Shown here: positions 56,220 through 64,000 of the stretch, in pieces
How the letters are laid out: each line of letters starts with the position of its first letter
Position numbering within the stretch: the stretch's first letter is position 1
Source of the DNA: Telopea speciosissima
Taxonomy: Eukaryota > Streptophyta > Magnoliopsida > Proteales > Proteaceae
Assembly: GCF_018873765.1 (NCBI RefSeq)
Contig: NC_057923.1
Location: 60,692,593-60,756,592, forward strand
Length of the DNA: 64,000 nucleotides
Direction: 5' to 3'
The notes under the pieces: generated by a model
What the model saw: the letters and a program-made list of their open reading frames with translations, nothing else
Database searches by the model: none
What the model was told of the DNA's origin: nothing
Program-made: the position numbers and the translations under genes

Positions 56220-56690
56220 CTCTTCCAGTCAAACAGAAACACAAGATATAAAGCGATAATGGGAAGAGAATTTGGAAAGGACAGAGGAAAAAGTCAGGTT
56301 TGAGTAACAGAGGTAGCTGAAACAGAGGGGATGACCTGCTCGAAACCCACAAAGGGCTCCTCTGCTATCCTTTATGGTGGGTTCATCCTACCCAACATAG
56401 ACGCGAAAACAAATGGTTTCCCAGCAGCGGAGAGGAGAGACAACAAGGTTCTGATTACAAAGAGAGAGAGAGAGACTGTTCAAAGGAGGTTGGAAGACAT
56501 TAAAATGCTCTTTATCACCGCTTCCTCTACTTCAGGGCTGCGTTTGTCCTGTGAGATCAGGAGAGAAGGGGTGGAGACTGGAGACTGGAGACTGGAGAGG
56601 GAGAGAGCGCTCTCTAATCTTAGCTTCTATCCTCCCTATTCCCTTATTTATGGATACTTTTTATCAATTTTTTTCTTTTATTTGGCTAAT
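56220..56690 (-). promoter_or_regulatory. 5'UTR and promoter region of the HIPP gene
   Basis: Upstream of the ATG the plus strand shows GA-rich tracts (gagagagagagag at 56462-56474) and a short tandem of ggagactgg (56573-56598), which are CT-rich in the gene's direction, as in many plant 5'UTRs. A TATA-like ccataaataagg on the minus strand lies near 56642-56653, implying a leader of about 400 nt. A CGATA-rich repeat begins upstream at about 56720. Confidence 0.45.
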
Positions 56691-56719
56691 TTATATCAAA
56701 CTAGGCACAGCCGGTACAT

Positions 56720-56940
56720 CACAGGCATGGTTCCAGTGTATGGTGTCGGATTGGGTATCGGTCACCTTTAAAAGCACAGATCAGCCTTATCACACAAATT
56801 TATCCCTGATTTTCCTTAAATATGAGTTTTTAACTATTTTATCCTTTGTTTGGATATCGGCCAGATATTGGTATTGATCACCTTCAAAACCATGTAGTAT
56901 CGATCGAATCGGGCGATCGATACCGATGCCTCAAATCATC
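56720..56940. repeat. CGATA-rich dispersed repeat, copy by the HIPP promoter
   Basis: Shares attttatcctttgtttg and flanking gtatcgg/cgatacc motifs with 40260-40530. Confidence 0.6.
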
Positions 56941-57204
56941 CGTAAAGGTTAGGTCAGCTTGGCTTGAGATGGGGTCGTCTTCAATGAAAATAGAAAATGG
57001 AGGAGGTATCAGGTAATGACCGAGGTTAATCTTTGGAATTAACTAGTTAATAGTAAATAACCTAGAACCTGTCAGATAAATCAACCAAATTGGACTGTAT
57101 AGTAAATAAGTTAATTGAATGCACCCACGTAGTATATGTTACTACTTCAAAAATCCTAAATACTCTCTCTTTCGTCATTCGTCAAAATACCCTATTTGGT
57201 CCTC
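56941..57204. other. Unassigned DNA
   Basis: Nothing recognised. Confidence 0.4.
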
Positions 57205-57360
57205 TGAAACGTGACAGGGAGTATAGCGTATCATCCGTCGACCTGTAACGTTTGGCACGCAACCCAACACACAAGCGGAGTATCAGACTGCATGCTCAAG
57301 CACTACAGGCCATTGAATATGCACTACACTCTTTATCACACTATAAAGGAGCCCAACGCC
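57205..57360. mobile_element. MITE family 3, copy 2 (inverted)
   Basis: Has ggcacgcaacccaacacaca, the reverse of the family centre, and ends tagcgtatcatcc and aggagcccaacgcc. Opposite orientation to 48605-48795. Confidence 0.6.
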
Positions 57361-57894
57361 AACACCCTCCCCCCTCAAAAAAAAAAAATTAATCCTATTA
57401 TATCCTCTCTATACCCTCTCACATTCCACTGATAGACCCCACACTCTCTTCTTATTAATCTTTTCCCTCTATTGGATTATTGGTGTATAGTTTCTCTCAT
57501 TGATGGCCCCTTACAATTAGTAACAAATTTAGGTAATTAATTCATTAGATCTACTGGATGTGGGTTGCATAGCACGGCGGGCCACAATGGCTAAAAATGG
57601 AGGGTGGAGGTGAAGGTAGAGGATAAGGTGGAGCCCATGCCATTTTTTGAAACTTGAGGTACACCAATTGTCATTTTCTTAAACATTGATACCTTAGGTA
57701 AAACTTGAGGTACCCAAGTAAAACTTAATTCATTTATAGAATTGATTTTAGAGTACATAAAATTTTTCTTTACTGACTTGTTGCTTATTGTTGTCACCAA
57801 AGCAACGAAGTGAGAAGTTGTAATTTTCTTTTGATTGCTTATTGTCTCATACCTAAAAGTTATTTAAGGTATGAGTGAAAAAGAGATTTTAAAA
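57361..57894. other. Unassigned AT-rich DNA
   Basis: Includes a small direct repeat of gtacaccaattg/gtacccaagtaaaact and aaacttgaggtac at 57650 and 57701. No gene recognised. Confidence 0.4.
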
Positions 57895-58103
57895 ATAGGG
57901 CAAGAGAAGGGTAACTGGTCGTGTAGCCTTTGCACTAGTGCAGTAACCAATGAAAGTGCACATAGAAAGAAGCATTGGTCTAGATGCGATTTTTTTGTTC
58001 ACTAGACATAGAAACAGTTTGTTCACGCACAAAGGCATTAGTTTGTGTCTATCTGCAGGAACCATGCTAACCACGTGACCGGTTACTGTTCTTTTTCCCT
58101 TAA
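57895..58103. mobile_element. MITE family 2-like hairpin
   Basis: Outer arms aagggtaactggtcgtgtag and, on the minus strand, agaacagtaaccggtcacgt. Inner atgcgat/cactagac and tgcgtgaac segments also suggest pairing. Confidence 0.55.
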
Positions 58104-60698
58104 AAATAATTTATCAATGTAAAAAATTTTCATGGTTTAGCACATTTTTCAAATACACATGTAAAAATGATAGGATTTACCATCGTTTGAGGGGAAAAAA
58201 ATGTGTTTAAATAAAAGGACAAAAATAAGGTTATAACTTGTTTTTCACCAACATTGGTTACAACAAGATTTTCTTATTTTTTATTTTATCTCCTCTCTAC
58301 AAAAAATTGGATAAACATTATAGATTGTAAGCATGCAATATATGGTAACAAATGCTTTGCAATCCAATTTGAGAGTGAATTTAAGATAACTTTGTCATAA
58401 TTCATGGGGATGGGGGAGAGGGAGATGAAATTAAACCTTTTTTCCTTAATTAACTCTTTCTTGCTTAATTTAGAAAATAGAACTAGGTTAAATAAGATAA
58501 GTAGAAGCCAAAACACTGGATTCAAATTGAGGCACCATCTCTCCCCAGTTTGGACAATACTTTTGCAAGCCCATTATAGTTGTCGTTCTTAAAAGCCTAA
58601 CCCATGAAGAAATTCTTGTCCTTTTACCTTCTTTTTTCTTTGGAGATGTACCTTTGCCTGGAAAAGAAGTATGAACTGTGACAAAGTATCTCCAGAACCC
58701 CAAAAAACTTTCCTTACTAGATTATATAAATGGCTGGGAATTCTTCTTGGACCGGGTTTTCCTTCATGATCAGCTGTGGTAAATGGATTCGATGAACCCA
58801 TCCATTGCGGTGGGTTCACATGTGTGTGGGGGTATTGGGAGGGTATTTTGGGAAACATACTAAAACTTGATAGAGATTTGTAAACCTTAGGATGATGCAA
58901 TGAACACTCCAGTCCAATGAAAAAAGACTTTTTTTATGAAGACTATAGGATTCATATTTTTTTTCTTGTAAGAATAATTAGGAGAATAACTTGTGTAACT
59001 GTGAAAGACATGTTGAGATGTTAAGAGTAATAGAGTTATATTTTCATATCCTTGCTGCCTTCATATAATTGAGGAACTATCTTTACCTAATTAATACCTT
59101 AAGATTTTTAGTTGGACCTTCCAACAAGACGTCTCAAAGTATAAAAGAGAATCTTATGACTGACTAGAAAAGAGATTAAAATCCTCTACAGTACGGGCAT
59201 CTTGCGGAGCACTGTAGTGTGCGCCTGCTAGCTCGACATGTGGAAGAAGCTTCATCCAACGGTGCGAGCTCGATGCAAAGCAGTTTTTATTTTTTTTTCT
59301 TTCTTCTCGAACTTGGCACAGTTGGATATCGCTTTACAGTGCACCTCAAGATTAGGGCACTATAGAGGATTTATTTTTCCCTTGATGGAATCACACCTAC
59401 AAGCTGTGGGGGCACATTGCAAGAAATTAATCTTCTATATTGAAAATGATGGAAGATCTTTTGGGTGAATAATTGGGGATTAGCTTGCTTATAGCTTACA
59501 TTATCATATTTTCCAAAAACATTTCTGCTTTTGTTTCAATAAAGAGAGAACTTTATATTCCTTTGCAGTGTTGTTCAGATTGATTAGGTAGAGTGTCACA
59601 TTTAGTTGTTTATTTGCTTCACTGGTTCGATTGGTATTGGTCAAATTCACTTCTAATGACTCATGTTTGTTAAGGTTGTTCTAACAAAAAAAACTCATTA
59701 ATTAAGATTGGTTTCACATTAACCCTAACCCTAAGCCAAATTATAAATTCCATCAAAACTGAGCTGAACAAGCAAGAAGGGAACTAATTAAAGCCTAGGC
59801 AGAACAAGGATGGTTCTTATTATACTATTGAAATATCTTTAATTATTGAACCAAGTAAAATAATAAAAATTTAATTATTTTAATTAACAGATTAGTGAAA
59901 GTTAGGCAACATGGCCACTAATTATAATATATTGTTAATTACGAACGAGGGAACCAGCATTAAGGCCAAAAGACATATAATTAATCTTCTTTCACTAACT
60001 TTGTTAATTCTTCATTTCCTTCCTTGATTGGTGGGGAAGTAGGGTTTAGTGCTTTAGTCAAATAGCTATGGATTAGTACCGTCGGCAAGACGGAGTTGTG
60101 CATTTCCATTCCTAAATATGAAATTATGAAAATATGAAGAGAGATTTTTTAAATGGACAACAATGGAACCTTGCTGGAGTGTCAACTTAGGTCTGTACTT
60201 CTGGGCATGAGGGAGGTGGGTTGGGGTATAAACCATTCATCCAACTCATTATCTTGCACAAGTTCAAAAGGGTAGAGTACTGAGAAATTTTAATAGAGGG
60301 TTTACATTTTGTTAGAGGAGAGAGAGTATCAGTGTAGGCCTCACCACTCATTATATGAGAGGATGTAGAAAAAAAAATCCCCAATCCGACAACAACGTGT
60401 GGATCTTTTTCCCTTATTACTAAAAGTTCATATATTTTAATCAATGTATTAATGTCCATGTAATCGTGTTAGAAACAATATTGAATGGAGAGATATCTTT
60501 AGGGTCAATCAGGGCCAGACCAAATTGAGGGTTTGTTAGACCTTGGCAGGGCTTGGACTGAATTAAAAGACCTTAAGGTTGGGCTAGGATTTAGGGCAAG
60601 TCGGGCCTACCCCGACCCGTTGACACCTCTAGAAGAGACCAAGTTTTCTTCATGGACGAACAAAGGAAGAATCTCCTCATGGCCATATGCATCTATAC
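58104..60698. other. Unassigned AT-rich DNA
   Basis: Contains the inverted partner (58775-58905) of the repeat at 35815-35930, and a hairpin-like segment at 59175-59365 with paired ctacagtacgggcatcttgc/gcacctcaagattagggcac arms. Open frames at 58286-58900 do not resemble proteins. Confidence 0.45.
58775..58905. repeat. Dispersed repeat, copy 2 of an inverted pair
   Basis: Reverse complement of part of 35815-35930 (agagatttgtaaacct, ggagggtattttggg, aaacatactaaaac). Confidence 0.6.
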
Positions 60699-60967
60699 CC
60701 AGAGGTGTAAATAAATAGCCGAAATCCGTTTCCATATCCGTGTCTGTATCTGTTTAGCACTATCAGAATCCGTTCGAAAGCTAAACGGATGTGGATACGG
60801 ATAGACTATAGCTATCCGAAAAGCTATATTTATATGTAAATGGATAAAATATCCGATTAATAGTTGTGTTCGTATCCGTTTAGCATTATCTGAATCCGTC
60901 CGATAGCTAATCGGATGCGGATGCAGATTTAGCACTATTTGAGCTGAATCCGATCTATTTACAGCCT
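60699..60967. mobile_element. MITE-like repeat with gtttagcactatc core, copy 2
   Basis: Starts agaggtgtaaataaa and ends tatttacagcctta, so the ends are short inverted repeats (aggtgtaaata and, on the minus strand, aggctgtaaata). It consists of two related halves of about 120 bp and matches 26264-26512. Confidence 0.7.
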
Positions 60968-61839
60968 TATCTATACTCTCCTATTAAACCTAGGAAGGAT
61001 ATTTGTAAGAATGAAACTGCAGTTACAACAATACTGTCATGTGCATCATGCGGTGCAACAACGACCATATGTGAACAATGGGTCACACAACAGCGCTGTA
61101 GTTACAATAGCGGATAAAAATTCGTGGAGAAGGGATTCTTCGTTTCTCTATGGCTGGAAGAAAAATTTGCCATAGAAGAATGATGACCGTTTCCTTTACT
61201 GTTCACCTCGCTTTGCTTAAACCTTGAGTTACGAATCTTTCAAACTTCATAAAGATCCAAAGCCACCCCAAGACCAATCTCTCTCTCTAGATTGGGATTA
61301 TAGTAAAAAATATAAAATCATTCTCCCCTCCCTTGTTTTTCAAAGTTAAGGATGGAAAAAAATCCAAATTCTAACGTATATGATGTGGGGTAGATTGCGA
61401 CCAAATAATGGCTGTGCATGGGGACTTGGGTTGGGTTTAACATATTTTGAAAGCTATAAAAGGTCAAAAGAGTTCCCAAAACGGACGGAACTGAAACAAA
61501 TCTGGAATAGAGGCTGTAGATCTAGCTACCTATATATATAGGCTGCTATAGAGTTAAGATCTAAGATTGCTTCTTGCTTTCTTTCCAATTACGCGAAAGT
61601 TTTTCTTCACCACGGTCCATGGGGAGGGAGGAGAGTGCCTAACGAAAGGGACTCCATTTGGTGGAGGCACACCGCCACTCTGAATTGAATTCTTCCATGT
61701 GCTCTACCAGAAGTTAGGGATATATGGTATTCTATTCTGTTCCTCCCTCATTAATTCTTTATCTTTCATACACCATGATTGTTACAAATCAGCTATTTCT
61801 TCAGCTACCACGTAACTAACATCAGACATTTACCAATTT
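60968..61839. other. Unassigned DNA
   Basis: Nothing recognised; no gene on either strand. Confidence 0.4.
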
Positions 61840-62014
61840 GGATCCTCTATTGTCGAGCTATCCGGTAGGATCGTGCTGCCTAGACACGATGAGACGTGCA
61901 ATGACTGTCTTATTTCTGCCCAAGTGCCTTACCCAAGTGGGGTTAAGGCGATCAGTACATGTCTCATCATGTCTGGGCAGTACGATCCTACCGGGTAACT
62001 CAGCAGTAGAGGAT
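61840..62014. mobile_element. Hairpin MITE with ggatcctct ends
   Basis: Left arm ggatcctctattgtcgagct and atccggtaggatcgtgctgc; the right arm on the minus strand gives gatcctctactgctgagtta and cccggtaggatcgtactgcc. Arms are about 60 bp with cagacatgatgagac pairing as well. A related segment occurs near 49250. Confidence 0.8.
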
Positions 62015-62649
62015 CTGGATTCAGCATTTACCTACCTTAGATTAATAAGATCAATAGGACGATTATTACTGAATACTGCCCTTCATAGGGGTGAGTGGTC
62101 ATTTTGCCCCATTTGTATCTGAGTGCAGGCGCACATTCCACCACAGATAACTTTCTCCCTCTAGTATAATTATGTGATGAATATCCATAAAGCTAACTCA
62201 AGATTTTGGCGTTTTATATCGAAACACATCTGGTGGAACGAGCAAAGAATATAGTAGAAGAGCTCGAAGGGGAGATCTCTTTCTTCCCTACAGGGCTACA
62301 AGCCTACAAGGTACAGAACATCTCCATGATGGAAAACTCATGTTCACTCACGCATTTTGTCATCCACGTGAAATACAATGAGAAGAATCAGATTAGTGCA
62401 GGAAAAAGGAAGCTTCGAAATTTAAATATGTAATCGAAATTTCAGAAACGATGGCAGATTCAACGCAAGCACAAGATAACGATAAAGGTGATCGATCGTC
62501 CACCGCATTTGAGTGTTGTCGTGTCGTACGTTCTTAATTAATAAAGAACATGATTTTTATTCTGTATTCCTTCTGGCTATCATAATGTGTCCTCTGAGTT
62601 CCTACTCCCTTTCCCATGGCTGCGACTTCCTCGAACCCCACCCCCATAC
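62015..62649. other. Unassigned DNA
   Basis: No recognised gene. The open frame at 62206-62433 has mixed composition (starting after agattttggc) but no family signature, no good start context and no partner exons, so it is left unassigned. Confidence 0.35.
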
Positions 62650-62880
62650 AACCTCATGTGAGATATGGTTTTCGGCGTTGGGTTTCTCTGTAGCGTGACA
62701 CGCTGTGTAGCGCACATTCAATGGCCCTTTGTGCTGGGTCATACAGTCCAATATCTTGCCTGTTTTGGGTTGCATGTCCAAACACACAAGCCATCAATAT
62801 CTTGCCTGTTTTGGGTTGCATGTCCAAATACACAAGCCATCAGATGGTGCACTACACACTGTGTCACCCTATAGACGACC
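62650..62880. mobile_element. MITE family 3, copy 3, with internal tandem duplication
   Basis: Ends ggcgttgggtttctctgtag and, on the minus strand, gtctatagggtgacacagtg. The centre, atatcttgcctgttttgggt plus the following 26 bases, is present twice (about 62750-62795 and 62797-62842) with almost no difference. Confidence 0.75.
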
Positions 62881-64000
62881 TGAATCTTGATTTTGGTTGT
62901 AGTTCAGTTATATTTATATTAACGTTATCAAGGTGTATGTGATGCACTACTTTTGCGATATGCAAAATAACTGTCATAACTTTAGGAAATTCTGCCTTTC
63001 CATGGGGGCACAACGATCATTTAGCACACCTCTATGTCTTGGCGGCACAGGGGGCGGGGCACCACATGCATTTTTCTTCCATATCTTATATATAGAAAAA
63101 CTTTTTAGATTGGGCCCCCTTAATATGGTTATCAAAGCAATTCAAAAATCTGTCATTTTATGGATAAGTAGGATCTAAGATTTTCTATAAAATTTCAATT
63201 CAAATAGAATCCATCAAGTGACAAAACAAAGTTTTGAAAATTTAGGATTATGATAAGAGATGAGGAAGCATGCCAATACACGAGAGTACATTGATTAAAT
63301 TTGACACATGGTTAATCTAGATTGTCGTATCTATCCAACACAGTAAAAAACTGTGGTATCATATTACACGAACTCGCAAAATTTTTAGAATAACCCACTT
63401 ACATAAGTTTATCAAGGTGGCCCAAATATAAACTATGTGACAAATCTAGATGGAACCTAAATTTTGTAGGTAAATGATCCCTAAGATCCCTTGCTCGTGT
63501 AAATTTTGTAGGCAAGTGATCCCTAAGATCCCCTGCTCACATGTATAATTTCAGTCGAAACTTTATTTCCCAAGTGGAAAATTAGAATTTTGAAAAGTAA
63601 AGACCATAGAAGAATACATAATAGTAGTCGGAATACTATAGGCGTGCATGAAAATACATGAGGATACATGTCAATACACAAGAGCGTAACTAGACACTTA
63701 AATTTAACATATGATCAATCTAGACATCATCATTCATGTGACACTAAGGATGCACCACTTTGACGTATAGTTTTTATTTAGCTGTATATTGCCACCTTCA
63801 AAGAGGGCAGACCTTGACGCCGTGGTCAGGTTAATTGCAACCTAATGGTCGCGAGTTAGCTTTGCAAGTAGACTTTAACTAAAAATTGTGTGTGTGTGTG
63901 TGTGAAGAGAGAGTCGGGTGGAGCAGCGGTGCACATCCAACGGCACAGCAAAGACCAGGTGGCACACATGACCCACATGGCCTCTGCCGTGCCGCCAGAT
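62881..64000. other. Unassigned AT-rich DNA to the window edge
   Basis: A short direct repeat, aagtgatccctaagatcccctgctc-like, occurs at about 63473 and 63514. A (TG)n run lies at 63889-63903. The last 80 bases are GC-rich with tcggcacggc-like motifs and may be one arm of another MITE cut by the edge. No gene recognised. Confidence 0.4.

Noticed and set aside
59715..59735. Telomere-like aaccctaaccctaa
   Set aside because: Only about two units; chance or a minor interstitial motif.

Overview
This is a transposon-rich stretch of a flowering-plant nuclear genome. It is AT-rich, has plant-type split genes with GT-AG introns, and contains Ty1/copia and Ty3 retroelements, an RTE-type LINE, CACTA and Mutator-like DNA transposons and many short hairpin MITEs. 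Nothing bacterial, organellar-genomic or viral was seen. The species cannot be fixed from the sequence; a woody eudicot or magnoliid is a guess only.

Only two loci look like host genes. At the left edge (2064-2263, minus) is the first coding exon of a WAT1-related (EamA/MtN21-type) membrane transporter, with a TATA box and 5'UTR but no recognisable downstream exons. At 54360-56219 (minus) is a complete three-exon gene for a heavy-metal-associated isoprenylated plant protein (HIPP32/33/34 type) with an HMA domain, a long acidic and Gly/Asn-rich middle and a C-terminal CaaX box.

The other recognisable coding sequence belongs to mobile elements or to host-gene pieces they carry. 4979-8900: a CACTA end, split by a 2.6 kb Mutator-like element that carries a frameshifted CYP94-type cytochrome P450; a two-exon CDKB kinase fragment follows. 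11112-19050: a degenerate RTE LINE interrupted near its 3' end by a 5428-bp CACTA element with TSD TCA, which carries exons and introns of an organellar ribosomal protein uL1 gene and one exon of an FtsH4-type protease. 21187-28650 and 36587-38500: duplicated blocks, one interrupted by a decayed FAR1-type Mutator-like element and one abutting a truncated Ty3 gag. 41684-46564: a full-length copia element with two 260-bp LTRs that read identical and a perfect 5-bp TSD, yet with several frameshifts and a replaced protease active-site residue. 46750-64000 (outside the HIPP gene): dense MITE families, simple repeats and unassigned AT-rich DNA.

The strongest theme is nested capture and shuffling of host gene fragments (P450, CDKB, uL1, FtsH4) by DNA transposons. 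No genes here form an operon or pathway. I found no rRNA, tRNA gene or CRISPR array.
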